From assembly GCF_000247605.1 (NCBI RefSeq), contig NC_016894.1, forward strand, positions 62,001 to 126,000: a DNA stretch of 64,000 nucleotides, written 5' to 3'. The DNA comes from Acetobacterium woodii DSM 1030. Its GTDB lineage: Bacteria > Bacillota > Clostridia > Eubacteriales > Eubacteriaceae. The notes beneath the pieces were generated by a model, which did no database searches, was not told where the DNA came from, and saw only the letters and a program-made list of their open reading frames with translations. Positions within the stretch are counted from its first letter, which is position 1, and the number at the start of each line of letters is the position of its first letter. Of this stretch, positions 1 to 8,360 are shown in pieces. Both the position numbers and the translations under genes were made by a program.

Positions 1-49
1 AATGCCCGCTGGTTTGACCATTGATTTTCTGACTGAGGCTGGATTTTAA
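1..49 (+). CDS. ribE: Riboflavin synthase alpha subunit, C-terminal end (partial)
   Basis: Only the last 15 codons lie in the window (frame starting at base 2, TAA at 47-49). They read PAGLTIDFLTEAGF-stop, which resembles the usual end of riboflavin synthase alpha (a LDFLxExGF-type tail). Position directly upstream of ribBA and ribH agrees with the common ribD-ribE-ribBA-ribH order. The call rests on a very short tail plus context, so the identity is probable rather than certain. Confidence 0.6.
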   Translation, partial: MPAGLTIDFLTEAGF

Positions 50-203
50 ATGAACGTTAATTTGCAAACTTGAGTTTGTCATAAGGAATAACTTAGTACC
101 GGCAATTGTTAGATCATGTTGGATGCATCAACAACAGCTTAATAATTGATCGGCACGGCAGTACGGGGTAAAACTTTATAAATTTAGAATAAGAGAGGGT
201 ACG

Positions 204-1406
204 ATGTTTAAATTTAATACCATTGAAGAAGCACTGGAAGATTTGCGAGCCGGAAAAATTATTATTGTGACTGATGATGATGACCGAGAAAATGAAGGCG
301 ACTTGGTTTGTGCGGCGGAATTTGCCACCACCGAAAATGTCAATTTTATGGCCATTTATGGAAAAGGGCTGATCTGTATGCCGATGAGCGAGAAATTGGT
401 TAAAAAATTAGCGGTTCCCCAAATGGTGATGGAGAATACTGATAATCATGCTACTGCTTTTACCGTGTCGATTGATCATGTTGATACGATCACTGGCATT
501 TCGGCCGCAGAACGTTCGGTCACCGCGATAAAATGTGTGGATGAGCAGGCCCGACCGGAAGATTTCCGTCGGCCCGGACATATGTTTCCACTGGTATCCC
601 GGGAAAATGGGGTTTTGGAACGAAACGGCCATACTGAGGCCACCGTCGATCTGATCAAGCTGGCCGGGCTGAAAGAATGTGGCCTCTGCTGCGAAATTAT
701 GCGGGAAGACGGCACCATGATGCGAACCCCGGAATTGATCGAATTTGCTCAAACCCATCAGATGAAATTCATTACCATCAAAGATCTGCAGAACTATCGC
801 AAACAAAATGACCAATTGGTGGAACCGGTGACAGTCACCCAAATGCCGACTAAATATGGCGCATTTATGGCCTATGGTTATATTAACAAGCTTAATGGTG
901 AACATCATATCGCCTTGGTTAAAGGTGATGTGACGGGTGATAATCCAGTATTGTGTCGGGTCCATTCCGAATGTTTGACGGGTGATGCCTTTGGTTCCAT
1001 CCGTTGTGATTGTGGTGATCAGTTTGGGGCAGCGATGACAGCCATTGAAAAAGAAGGTCGGGGGGTACTACTTTACATGCGTCAGGAAGGCCGGGGGATT
1101 GGACTGATCAATAAGCTTAAAGCCTATGCGCTTCAGGATCTGGGGATGGATACGGTGCAAGCCAATATTGAATTGGGATTCCCGGAAGACATGCGGGAAT
1201 ATTATATTGGGGCTCAGATTTTAAGAGACCTGGGTATAAAACAACTTCGATTACTAACCAATAATCCTAAAAAGATAGACGGCCTTTCGGCCTTCGGGCT
1301 GGAAATAGTAGAGCGGGTTCCGATCCAAATGGAAGCATCCAGCCATGATCTGTTTTATTTAAAGACCAAACAGGAAAAAATGGGTCATATTTTAAATTAT
1401 AACTAA
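204..1406 (+). CDS. ribBA: Bifunctional DHBP synthase / GTP cyclohydrolase II
   Basis: Supplies both precursors of riboflavin: 3,4-dihydroxy-2-butanone 4-phosphate from ribulose 5-phosphate (N-terminal half, about residues 1-200) and the pyrimidine from GTP (C-terminal half, about 205-400). The DHBP synthase acidic motif [11 protein letters not shown] is at residues 24-34, followed by RPGHMFPL and HTEATVDL. The cyclohydrolase zinc cysteines are Cys257, Cys268 and Cys270 in [18 protein letters not shown], and RQEGRGIGL starts at 293. At 400 aa the length is normal for RibBA fusions. AGAGAGGG precedes the ATG. It lies about 155 bp after ribE and 100 bp before ribH; that second gap carries a degenerate palindromic repeat. 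Confidence 0.97.
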   Translation: MFKFNTIEEALEDLRAGKIIIVTDDDDRENEGDLVCAAEFATTENVNFMAIYGKGLICMPMSEKLVKKLAVPQMVMENTDNHATAFTVSIDHVDTITGISAAERSVTAIKCVDEQARPEDFRRPGHMFPLVSRENGVLERNGHTEATVDLIKLAGLKECGLCCEIMREDGTMMRTPELIEFAQTHQMKFITIKDLQNYRKQNDQLVEPVTVTQMPTKYGAFMAYGYINKLNGEHHIALVKGDVTGDNPVLCRVHSECLTGDAFGSIRCDCGDQFGAAMTAIEKEGRGVLLYMRQEGRGIGLINKLKAYALQDLGMDTVQANIELGFPEDMREYYIGAQILRDLGIKQLRLLTNNPKKIDGLSAFGLEIVERVPIQMEASSHDLFYLKTKQEKMGHILNYN

Positions 1407-1407
1407 A

Positions 1408-1492
1408 ACTTATCCGACCATGAGCTTTGCTGCCTAATTTATACGAAACTGGGCCTAAAGCTCACGGCATTTTCGCAATGACTTAAAAAATT
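1408..1492. repeat. Degenerate short copy of the palindromic MITE family
   Basis: The ribBA-ribH gap contains GAAACTGGGCCTAAAGCTCA followed by CGGCATTTTCGCAATGAC. This nearly matches one arm of the 169-bp element at 47.5 kb (GAAACTGGGCCCAAAGCTCA, then CGGCATTTTCGCAATTGCC). Upstream, CATGAGCTTTG is the inverted counterpart. The copy is about 85 bp, as if the centre of the hairpin had been deleted, and it lies inside the rib operon without interrupting a gene. Confidence 0.6.
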
Positions 1493-1510
1493 ATTAAAAG
1501 GAGAACCAAA

Positions 1511-1978
1511 ATGAATGTATATGAAGGACAATTAGTATCAAAAGGAATTAAAGTGGGGATTGTGGTGGCACGGTTTAATGAGTTTATTGGATCAAAGCTG
1601 TTGGGCGGAGCCATTGATGGCTTAAAGCGTCACGATGTGAAAGAAGCAGATATTGATGTCGCCTGGGTGCCGGGGGCCTTTGAAATTCCGCTGATTGCAG
1701 CAAAAATGGCCAAGTTGGGAAAATACGATGCCATCATTTGTCTGGGGGCGGTAATCAGAGGTTCCACCACCCATTATGATTATGTTTGCAGTGAGGTATC
1801 AAAAGGCGTAGCTCAGGTCGCCCTGCAGTCGGAAATACCCGTTATTTTTGGGGTGTTGACCACCGAAAACATTGAACAGGCGATTGAACGGGCCGGAACC
1901 AAGGCCGGAAATAAAGGTTATGATTGCGCCTTATCGGCCATTGAGATGGTGAATCTGATCAACGAAATCGAAAATTAA
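1511..1978 (+). CDS. ribH: 6,7-dimethyl-8-ribityllumazine synthase
   Basis: Condenses the pyrimidine and DHBP products of the RibBA pathway into 6,7-dimethyl-8-ribityllumazine, the substrate of riboflavin synthase. The 155-residue length and the motifs [10 protein letters not shown] (substrate pocket) and [21 protein letters not shown], with its catalytic histidine, are typical of lumazine synthases, which assemble into 60-mer or pentameric shells. The ribosome site AAAAGGAG lies 7 nt before ATG. It is the last gene of the riboflavin run; I see no clear terminator in the 180 bp after it. Confidence 0.97.
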   Translation: MNVYEGQLVSKGIKVGIVVARFNEFIGSKLLGGAIDGLKRHDVKEADIDVAWVPGAFEIPLIAAKMAKLGKYDAIICLGAVIRGSTTHYDYVCSEVSKGVAQVALQSEIPVIFGVLTTENIEQAIERAGTKAGNKGYDCALSAIEMVNLINEIEN

Positions 1979-2161
1979 AAAAGGACATGATCAAAACAAA
2001 AATTATCGGTCAGTACATACTAAGCGATTAATAATTGGAAAAGATGAAAAATTAAGCCCGCTCATCGTTTGAAACAAAACAGCTAAAATATGCATCAAAA
2101 CGAAAAATCATCGCGTTAGCGCCTTTTATGCGATATCATCTTAAACATAGGAGGAAAACGA

Positions 2162-2608
2162 ATGAAAATCATTTTTAAAACAGACCCCCAGATGGAAAAA
2201 AATACCGCCTTGATTTTTACACATCCCAACGAAAACGCTGTAAAAAATAAAATTGAAGCGCTGCTTGAGAAAAATCAAAAAAAAATCACCGCGATTAATG
2301 GGCTCAACAGCCGGAATATTCAAATTTCGATGGATTCAATTCTGGCCATTGAATCGGAGGAGCGAATGTGTAATTTGCGACTAAAAACGGGCGAGATGTA
2401 TTTGTATAAAAAGCGGTTGAAGGTTGCGGAAGCAGATTTTAGTGAGGATGGTTTCATCCGGATCAATAATCAGACGATGGTGAATATCCGGGAAGTCAAA
2501 GAATTTGTCAACACCACCAATGCCAGAATCGAAGTGACGTTGAGTGATGGCAGTCGATATTTTATCAGCAGATATTATATGAATGATTTTAGGAGGGCGT
2601 TATTATGA
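2162..2608 (+). CDS. LytTR-domain transcriptional regulator (no receiver domain)
   Basis: A 148-residue DNA-binding protein whose C-terminal ~100 residues form a LytTR domain: ILAIESEERMCNLRLKTGEMYLYKKRL, then FIRINNQTMVNIREVKEF, matching the family pattern of IxYIE...V.....Y....L followed by F.RiHRS.iVN...I. The N-terminal ~45 residues have no phospho-acceptor receiver domain. It starts behind AGGAGG and overlaps the next gene by 4 bp (ATGA). Stand-alone LytTR proteins encoded with a small membrane protein (for example HdrR/HdrM and BrsR/BrsM of Streptococcus) are restrained by that partner, which suggests the same here. Its target genes are not known. Confidence 0.88.
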   Translation: MKIIFKTDPQMEKNTALIFTHPNENAVKNKIEALLEKNQKKITAINGLNSRNIQISMDSILAIESEERMCNLRLKTGEMYLYKKRLKVAEADFSEDGFIRINNQTMVNIREVKEFVNTTNARIEVTLSDGSRYFISRYYMNDFRRALL

Positions 2609-3048
2609 TAAAAAATTTAAGAGCAGCGTTTTTTCAGGTATTTACGTTATCATTAATCTGGATTACAGTATTAATGACGGTATTTTTGAATGATCAGAGC
2701 ATTCGGATGACGTATCTTTGGAATGTTATCGGAATTGCGGCGATTTTGGGGCTGATGTTTGGGGTTCTCTACAGCGTTTTATGGAACTATCTGACACTTA
2801 AGCCGAGTATCAATATTCTGATTGCATCAGTTTTAAACATGCTTGGCGGTTTAACGGCAGTGCGGTTGTTTTCTTGGCAAATGTTTAATTTGATAGCACC
2901 ATGGATACCGGGGATGCTGATTTTGACCGTCATCCTTCATACCATTGCATTTTATCTTTATGCCCGGTTGGAGGCTCAAAAAAAAGCCGACGATTTGAAT
3001 GAATTGATAAAAAATAAAAAAGCGAATAACAGCGAGCGTAAAATTTAA
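2605..3048 (+). CDS. DUF3021 family membrane protein, partner of the LytTR regulator
   Basis: A 147-residue protein with four predicted membrane segments (about residues 12-28, 40-62, 70-92 and 99-118) and a charged, Lys-rich C-terminal tail (EAQKKADDLNELIKNKKANN). Length, topology and translational coupling to a stand-alone LytTR gene match the DUF3021 family. In related LytTR regulatory systems the membrane partner holds the regulator inactive; that role is inferred here. A hairpin just after the stop ends the unit. Confidence 0.8.
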   Translation: MIKNLRAAFFQVFTLSLIWITVLMTVFLNDQSIRMTYLWNVIGIAAILGLMFGVLYSVLWNYLTLKPSINILIASVLNMLGGLTAVRLFSWQMFNLIAPWIPGMLILTVILHTIAFYLYARLEAQKKADDLNELIKNKKANNSERKI

Positions 3049-3060
3049 GCAAAAGCGAAA

Positions 3061-3095
3061 CCCCCAGATGGAGTTTTAATCCTCCATCTGGGGGT
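3061..3095. terminator. Hairpin between convergent genes
   Basis: The arms CCCCCAGATGGA and TCCATCTGGGGG pair perfectly over 12 bp around a loop of about 10 nt. The hairpin lies between the stops of two convergent genes (3048 and 3104). The T-tract is poor on both sides, so termination is likely but not certain. Confidence 0.6.
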
Positions 3096-3103
3096 TGGCT
3101 AAT

Positions 3104-3733
3104 TTAAGCTAATTCGTCCAAACTGACGACGCCGTTTTGAAGGGCGAGTTCTTTTAATTCTTCATAAAGGCCGGCCATACTGGTGTAAAAATAGGGGTTC
3201 ACATAAAAAATTCCCACAAGACCCGCCGTTAAGCTACTTAGCAAAAACCATCCTAAAAAGCTTAAGGACATAATAAAAATATCACCTTTATAACCTTCGG
3301 TCATCCGCATCGAGATTCGAATGGCTTCGGTAGCGGGGACGTTAGGATATTCAGCCAAGATATAGGGGGTGAAAGAATAGGCGATGGCTTTGATAATACC
3401 GGGGATAACCAAAAGTAATGACCAGAGAAAAATAAATAATTCCATCCAAAGCATGCCGCCTAATTTTCGGCCATAACCGGAAAAACCAACTTTAAACATA
3501 TCTTCAATTGTTGGAGTCGGTGCATCCCCGCGGTAAATCCAAAGGGAAAAATACTGTAAACCAACCATCATTGGAGGGCCAATCAAAAGAGCCCCCAGTC
3601 CAGCAATAAATGCGGAAACGCCAGAAGCGGCACCAATTACGATAAAGGCTAAAATGGTCGCACCAACACAGATCCAGTAATTATCGGAAAAGTTCTGCTT
3701 GGCAATGAGTTTAATTTCTGGTCTCGTTTTCAT
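3104..3733 (-). CDS. DUF975 family integral membrane protein
   Basis: A 209-residue protein beginning MKTRPEIKLIAKQNFSDNYW, the characteristic amphipathic start of DUF975 proteins (an LK..AK..L..NYW pattern), followed by roughly five hydrophobic segments and an acidic C-terminus. The central IYRGDAPTPTIEDMFKVGFSGYGRKLGGMLW is also typical. The start is supported by AAAGGAG 7 nt upstream on the minus strand. The family has no established biochemical role; it is usually a monocistronic membrane protein in clostridia, as here. Confidence 0.85.
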   Translation of the reverse strand: MKTRPEIKLIAKQNFSDNYWICVGATILAFIVIGAASGVSAFIAGLGALLIGPPMMVGLQYFSLWIYRGDAPTPTIEDMFKVGFSGYGRKLGGMLWMELFIFLWSLLLVIPGIIKAIAYSFTPYILAEYPNVPATEAIRISMRMTEGYKGDIFIMSLSFLGWFLLSSLTAGLVGIFYVNPYFYTSMAGLYEELKELALQNGVVSLDELA

Positions 3734-3821
3734 AATAAACTCCTTTGTATTAAATTATATAATAACAATAATAAATCAGGTTAGCATATTTTTATCGTGA
3801 TTTATTATTGGAATTTAAACA

Positions 3822-4196
3822 TCAGGATTCCCAAAGAACAAAATAAACACCATCGTCTCGTTTTTGACCTTTACTCAGTTCAGCATGTCTTAAAACAACT
3901 AAGTCCGAACTGATTTCTTCAGCGCTAAGCCCGAATTTGGCAACAAATTGAGGAAGCGTGACACCATTACAGGCCTTTATATAGTCATAAAACTCTTTTT
4001 GACGTGGCGTTAAACCCTGGGTGCCAATATGTCCTGAACGCTGGCGATCAAGTTTAGCGCTAAGCACCGCACTGGGGTCACAGCTTTGCGTGAATTTATG
4101 TTGGCCGAGGGCGCAATCGTCACAAAAAATTTTACCTTTTACTTCATAAACTTCATCATCGTCAAGATCAACACCACAAGAAAAACATTGTTTCAT
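3822..4196 (-). CDS. Zinc-ribbon plus winged-helix protein, unknown function
   Basis: 124 residues. The N-terminus holds CFSCGVDLDDDEVYEVKG then FCDDCA, a CxxC-x19-CxxC zinc-ribbon or LIM-like finger. The C-terminal half (about residues 65-122), LTPRQKEFYDYIKACNGVTL then FGLSAEEISSDLVVLRHAEL, looks like a winged helix in which LTPRQKEF opens helix 1. AAGGAG precedes ATG. It is probably a cytoplasmic nucleic-acid-binding protein, but I cannot name a characterised homologue. It stands alone between two intergenic gaps. Confidence 0.6.
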   Translation of the reverse strand: MKQCFSCGVDLDDDEVYEVKGKIFCDDCALGQHKFTQSCDPSAVLSAKLDRQRSGHIGTQGLTPRQKEFYDYIKACNGVTLPQFVAKFGLSAEEISSDLVVLRHAELSKGQKRDDGVYFVLWES

Positions 4197-4221
4197 AATA
4201 AATCTCCTTATTTTGAATCAC

Positions 4222-4305
4222 GAGTAATTGCGAAAAGGTCATGAATCTTGTTGCTGACCGCTGAAAGCTAAGCATTTTGGGTGATTTTTGATTTCGCAAT
4301 AGCCG
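4222..4305. repeat. Degenerate short copy of the palindromic MITE family
   Basis: The 84-bp segment is bounded by AGTAATTGCGAAAA on the left and ATTTCGCAATAGCC on the right, near-inverted versions of the termini of the 169-bp elements at 47.5 and 52.4 kb (AGGTAATTGC and GCAATTGCCT). GCTGAAAGCTAAGCATTTTG inside is weakly like the arm. I see no flanking duplication. It sits in the 249-bp gap between the zinc-ribbon gene and the DUF1653 gene. Confidence 0.45.
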
Positions 4306-4445
4306 ATTGGATTGTCAACGGGAGCAATGACAGATTTTTGAGAGCGGTTAAATCAGTCCCGAATTTTTGTTGTTTTCTTAAGAATCTTCGTATATAATAT
4401 CACGATTTACGGGAAGAAGAAAGAAAAAAGTGAAAGCGTGATATT

Positions 4446-4691
4446 ATGGAACAGAAAACCATTAAACTTGGACGTTATCGGCATTTTAAAGGCAACGAAT
4501 ATGAAGTGATTGGCGTGGCAACACATAGTGAAACATTGGAGTTGATGGTGATTTATCGACCGTTGTACGGAGCTGGCACAATTTGGGTTCGGCCAGCAGT
4601 GATGTGGAATGAAACCATCGAACGTGATGGAAAAAGCCAGCAGCGTTTTGAATATATCGGAGAGGTAAAACCTAAATCGAATGAATTATAA
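4446..4691 (+). CDS. DUF1653 domain protein
   Basis: An 81-residue protein almost entirely made of a DUF1653 domain: YRHFKGNEYEVIGVATHSET, then VIYRPLYGAGTIWVRPAVMW and RFEYI. The family is widespread, small, cytoplasmic and of unknown function; the fold is SH3-like in related domains. A TATAAT at 4393-4398 could be its -10 box. Its end overlaps the next gene by 11 bp, so the two are probably translated together. Confidence 0.85.
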   Translation: MEQKTIKLGRYRHFKGNEYEVIGVATHSETLELMVIYRPLYGAGTIWVRPAVMWNETIERDGKSQQRFEYIGEVKPKSNEL

Positions 4692-5946
4692 TCTGAACGA
4701 AAAAAAACTGCTAAGTGATTTGAAGGGACTGCTACAAATTGATTCAACCAATGCCGATGCCGGAGCGATTATCCCGGAAGCACCCTTAGGTACAGGGATC
4801 AACAATGCCATTAACTATGTTCTGGCACTCGGGAAAAGTTTTGGTTTTAAAACAAAAAATTGCGATGGTTATTGTGGTTATATTGAAATGGGACAAGGTG
4901 AAGAAATGATTGGTATCCTTACCCATGTGGATACAGTTCCGGTGGGAACGGGCTGGTCGGTTAACCCTTTTGATCTGACGATTGACGGAGACAAAGCTTA
5001 TGGTCGGGGAACAATCGACGATAAAGGGCCAACCATGGTCGCCCTTTATGCGATGAAAGCGCTGGCTGAAAGCGGTGTTCCGATAAATAAACGGGTTCGG
5101 CTGATTATCGGTGGAGATGAAGAAGGCGAAGAGTGGCATTGCATGAATCACTATAAGTTGACGGAAGAACCGCCAACCTATGCTTTTTCACCCGATTCCG
5201 GATATCCGGCCATTTTTGCCGAAAAGGGAATCTTGAATGTCTGTATCAAAAAAAAGCTGGAGCCGACGATTCCGGAATTGGGCTTTTTTAGTGGCAGCCA
5301 GATTAATACGGTTCCCGATTATGCCAAGGCTATTGTCCGTGATACCGTTTATGAGAGTATCGGGAAGCCGGCCCATGCTTCACAACCGCAGGAAGGGATT
5401 AATGCGATGTTTCTGTTAACGCAGAAGTTAAGAACGTTGGGGGTGGAACATCCTTTTCTGGATCTCGTTGAGATTGCATCATCAGAAGGTTTGAATATTG
5501 ATGTTGAAGATGAAATATCGGGAAAATTGACCATAAACCCATCAATTGCTAATGTCAATCAGGATAAAGCGGTGTTAAAATGTGATATCCGATATCCCGT
5601 TACGATGAACGGAGCCGATATCCGTAATCGTATTGCTCAAGCGGTGCGTCCGCTGGGATTTGACGTTAACATTAATTATGATATGGCGCCATTACATCTT
5701 GATAAAGAAAGTTATCTGATTGAGGTGCTGCAAAAAATATACGAAGATTACACCGGGGATAAAAGCGGGCCTAAAGTTATTGGCGGCGGGACCTATGCCC
5801 GGGCCTTTGATAATGCCGTGGCTTTTGGGGGGCGTTTCCCGGAGGAACCGAACACCTGTCATCAGACCGACGAATACTGGAGTATTAAAAGTATGAGGAA
5901 AAATTTTGATATTATCGCGAAAGCATTGGAAAGTTTGGTACAATGA
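4681..5946 (+). CDS. pepV: M20-family dipeptidase, PepV-like (copy 1)
   Basis: A 421-residue zinc metallopeptidase of the M20 family, closest in pattern to PepV/Sapep dipeptidases that cleave short peptides in the cytoplasm. Metal-site motifs are visible: THVDTVPVG (ligand His plus the conserved Asp), GRGTIDDKGP (bridging Asp), GGDEEGEEW (catalytic Glu and ligand Glu), SPDSGYP (ligand Asp) and CHQTDEYW near the C-terminus (ligand His). The ATG lies inside the end of the DUF1653 gene. A clear paralogue follows immediately downstream. Confidence 0.88.
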   Translation: MNYNLNEKKLLSDLKGLLQIDSTNADAGAIIPEAPLGTGINNAINYVLALGKSFGFKTKNCDGYCGYIEMGQGEEMIGILTHVDTVPVGTGWSVNPFDLTIDGDKAYGRGTIDDKGPTMVALYAMKALAESGVPINKRVRLIIGGDEEGEEWHCMNHYKLTEEPPTYAFSPDSGYPAIFAEKGILNVCIKKKLEPTIPELGFFSGSQINTVPDYAKAIVRDTVYESIGKPAHASQPQEGINAMFLLTQKLRTLGVEHPFLDLVEIASSEGLNIDVEDEISGKLTINPSIANVNQDKAVLKCDIRYPVTMNGADIRNRIAQAVRPLGFDVNINYDMAPLHLDKESYLIEVLQKIYEDYTGDKSGPKVIGGGTYARAFDNAVAFGGRFPEEPNTCHQTDEYWSIKSMRKNFDIIAKALESLVQ

Positions 5947-6016
5947 AAACTGAACTCAAAACCACGATTGTTTAACCGTTGCAATTAACGATCAATACGA
6001 GGAAATGGAGATAAAA

Positions 6017-7282
6017 ATGACAATGCCTTTTAATCAGGAAGCATTATTGGATGCACTGCGGGGGTTATTAAAAATAAAGACCATCAATGGTAATGCCGGA
6101 GCAATTACGCCGGAAGCGCCATTGGGGATAAATATCAATGAGGCCATCAATTACGTTTTGGCGCTTGGTGAACGTTTCGGTTTTAAAACTAAAAACTGCG
6201 ATGGTTATTGTGGTTACTTAGAAATCGGAGAAGGTTCGGAAATGGTGGCCGCCATCACTCATATTGATACGGTCGAGGTTGGCGATGACTGGACAGTGCC
6301 ACCTTTTGATTTGACCATTGACGGAGATAAAATTTACGGGCGCGGAACGTTGGACGATAAAGGCCTCACGATGGTCGTTTTATTCGCCTTAAAAGCCCTC
6401 AAAGATGCCAAAATCCCGCTAAATAAACGGGTGCGTCTGATTATTGGCGGTGACGAAGAAGGCGGAAACTGGGCTTGTATGCAGCATTATAAAGAAACTG
6501 AAGAAATACCGCAATATTCTTTTTCACCGGATTCTGGTTATCCGGTTATTTTTGCCGAAAAAGGCATTCTGCATGTGACTTTTGAAAAAGAGCTGGAGCA
6601 GAATCAGCCGGTGCTGGAATTTAACAGCGGGAAACAGATAAATTCGGTGCCGGATTACGCTAAAGCAGTTTTTAATGGGCAGACTTATGAAGCCAAAGGT
6701 AAATCTGCGCATGCTTCGGAACCGCAAAAGGGTGACAATGCTCTGATTAAATTAGCCGACGAATTAAATGCGGCAGGAATTGATCATCCGCTTTTGAAAC
6801 TTCTTAAACGGGCAACACCGGAAGGTTTGGGGATTGCGTTTGCGGACGAGGTCTCGGGCGAATTGTCGTTAAATCCAGCGATTGTCCACGTCGATGCTAA
6901 AAAAGCGGTGCTGCGTTGCGATATTCGTTATCCGGTGACTTTAAAGGGACAAGTTATTCTTGAGGCCATCCAAAAAGCGACGGCCGATCTTGGTTTTAAC
7001 CTGGCAATGGATCATGAAACGTTGCCCTTGCATGTCGATCGGGACAGCTTTTTAGTTACTTCGCTGCAAAAGATATATGCCGACTATACCGGGGATCACT
7101 CGGGGCCGATTGTATCCGGTGGGGGAACTTATGCCAGAGCATTTAAAAATTCGGTCGCTTTTGGTGGGGTTTTTCCCGGCGAGGAAAATAGCTGTCATCA
7201 AACCGATGAATTCTGGAGTATTGAAAGTATGCGAAAGAATTTTGAGATTATTGTTAAAGCGTTGGAAGTATTGGCGCAATAA
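6017..7282 (+). CDS. pepV: M20-family dipeptidase, PepV-like (copy 2)
   Basis: About 421 residues and strongly similar along its whole length to the preceding gene, so it is a tandem duplicate. All metal-binding motifs are kept: THIDTVEVG, GRGTLDDKG, GGDEEGGNW, SPDSGYP and CHQTDEFW. I start it at 6017 because GGAG at 6007-6010 has good spacing to that ATG, whereas the in-frame ATG at 6005 has its only purine-rich site 2 nt away; alignment with copy 1 also favours 6017. It ends just before a strong hairpin that doubles as the BirA operator of the next operon. Confidence 0.88.
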   Translation: MTMPFNQEALLDALRGLLKIKTINGNAGAITPEAPLGININEAINYVLALGERFGFKTKNCDGYCGYLEIGEGSEMVAAITHIDTVEVGDDWTVPPFDLTIDGDKIYGRGTLDDKGLTMVVLFALKALKDAKIPLNKRVRLIIGGDEEGGNWACMQHYKETEEIPQYSFSPDSGYPVIFAEKGILHVTFEKELEQNQPVLEFNSGKQINSVPDYAKAVFNGQTYEAKGKSAHASEPQKGDNALIKLADELNAAGIDHPLLKLLKRATPEGLGIAFADEVSGELSLNPAIVHVDAKKAVLRCDIRYPVTLKGQVILEAIQKATADLGFNLAMDHETLPLHVDRDSFLVTSLQKIYADYTGDHSGPIVSGGGTYARAFKNSVAFGGVFPGEENSCHQTDEFWSIESMRKNFEIIVKALEVLAQ

Positions 7283-7290
7283 AGATAAAA

Positions 7291-7349
7291 TCCTATTGTC
7301 AACCAATTTATTTTTATTGGTTGACAATAGGATTTTTTTTAGTTAAAAT
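7291..7349 (+). promoter_or_regulatory. BirA-type operator and promoter of birA-bioY, overlapping a terminator hairpin
   Basis: The palindrome TTGTCAACC-N14-GGTTGACAA matches the known Firmicute BirA box (TTGTTAACC-N14/15-GGTTAACAA) at all but one position per half. Its right half contains TTGACA (7321-7326), which is 17 bp before TAAAAT (7344-7349), a good sigma-A promoter for the ATG at 7368. Repressor binding would therefore block the -35 box. The extended arms TCCTATTGTCAACCAAT and ATTGGTTGACAATAGGA, followed by T8, also form a strong intrinsic terminator for the peptidase genes upstream. Confidence 0.82.
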
Positions 7350-7367
7350 ACCAACAGAGGTGAAGAA

Positions 7368-8348
7368 ATGTCGACAAAACAAAAATTGTTAAAAATTTTG
7401 GAAGAAAATAGAGCAACGTATCTCTCGGGTGAAATGCTGGCCAGCACCTTGAATGTTTCGCGGTCTGCTATTTGGAAGGCCATCAAAGGATTAAAAGAAG
7501 AGGGGTATGAAATAGCGTCGACCACCAACAAAGGCTACCGGTTAAAAAGTGAATCGGATCTGATGTCGGTGGAAGGAATAACCCCTTGGCTTTCGCAAAA
7601 CAATCAGGCGCTTGAACTGCTCGTTTATAAAACCCTGGGTTCCACCAATCAGGAGGCCAAAAAACTGGCGCTTGAAGGGGCTAAAACCAAAACGGTGATT
7701 ATTTCTGAGGAACAAACTAAAGGCCGGGGCCGGATGGGCCGTTTATTTTATTCGCCGCCGAAAAGCGGGATTTATTTGAGTTTAGTGTTACGTCCTGACG
7801 TTGCCGCTCAGGATGCCGTGTTGTTAACCACCGGAGCAGCGGTAGGGGTTTGTCGGGCCATTAAAAAAGTGACCGGCATTGATACCCAAATTAAGTGGGT
7901 GAATGATATCTATTTGGGCGAGCGGAAAATTGTCGGGATTCTCACCGAAGCGGTGACCAATTTTGAAAACGGCCAGTTTGAGTTTGTGATCATCGGAATT
8001 GGCGTGAATTTTAAAATGCCGGAAACGGCGTTGCCGAAAGAACTGGAAGATATTGTTGGGGCTTTGTTTGTAGAAAAACCAGATGCTTTAACTCGTAATC
8101 GGCTGGCGGCGGAAATTATTAATGAAGTACTAAAAATTTGCGAGGATCTCACCAATCGGGATTTTCTGGCCGAATATAAAACCCAATCGATGGTTTTAGG
8201 TAAACAAATTAAGGTTTTTAGGAACAATGACTGGGAAGTGGCAACTGCCATCGATATCAGTAACGATGGCGGACTGATCATTAAAAATAATAAAGGCATA
8301 ATTGAAACCCTGAGTTCGGGAGAAATCAGTATTAGAAAATTAGAATAA
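7368..8348 (+). CDS. birA: Biotin operon repressor / biotin-protein ligase
   Basis: A 326-residue bifunctional protein. Residues ~1-65 form a winged helix (LSGEMLASTLNVSRSAIWKA, then GYEIASTTNKGYRL). The ligase core carries GRGRMGRLFYSP, the biotinyl-AMP loop, then KWVNDIYLGERKIVGILTEA, with the catalytic lysine region, and an SH3-like C-terminal domain (about 275-326). It makes biotinyl-5'-AMP, transfers biotin to carboxylase domains and, when loaded, represses biotin genes. The operator upstream suggests autoregulation together with bioY. GAGGTG precedes the ATG. Confidence 0.95.
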   Translation: MSTKQKLLKILEENRATYLSGEMLASTLNVSRSAIWKAIKGLKEEGYEIASTTNKGYRLKSESDLMSVEGITPWLSQNNQALELLVYKTLGSTNQEAKKLALEGAKTKTVIISEEQTKGRGRMGRLFYSPPKSGIYLSLVLRPDVAAQDAVLLTTGAAVGVCRAIKKVTGIDTQIKWVNDIYLGERKIVGILTEAVTNFENGQFEFVIIGIGVNFKMPETALPKELEDIVGALFVEKPDALTRNRLAAEIINEVLKICEDLTNRDFLAEYKTQSMVLGKQIKVFRNNDWEVATAIDISNDGGLIIKNNKGIIETLSSGEISIRKLE

Positions 8349-8360
8349 AGGATGGCTTTA

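Noticed and set aside
50-203. FMN riboswitch before ribBA
   Set aside because: The conserved AGGG-x-GAAATTC-type core is absent; an FMN element, if present, would lie upstream of the window.
408-965. 185-codon minus-strand frame inside ribBA
   Set aside because: It is antisense to a clearly coding gene, has no ribosome site and its translation resembles no protein.
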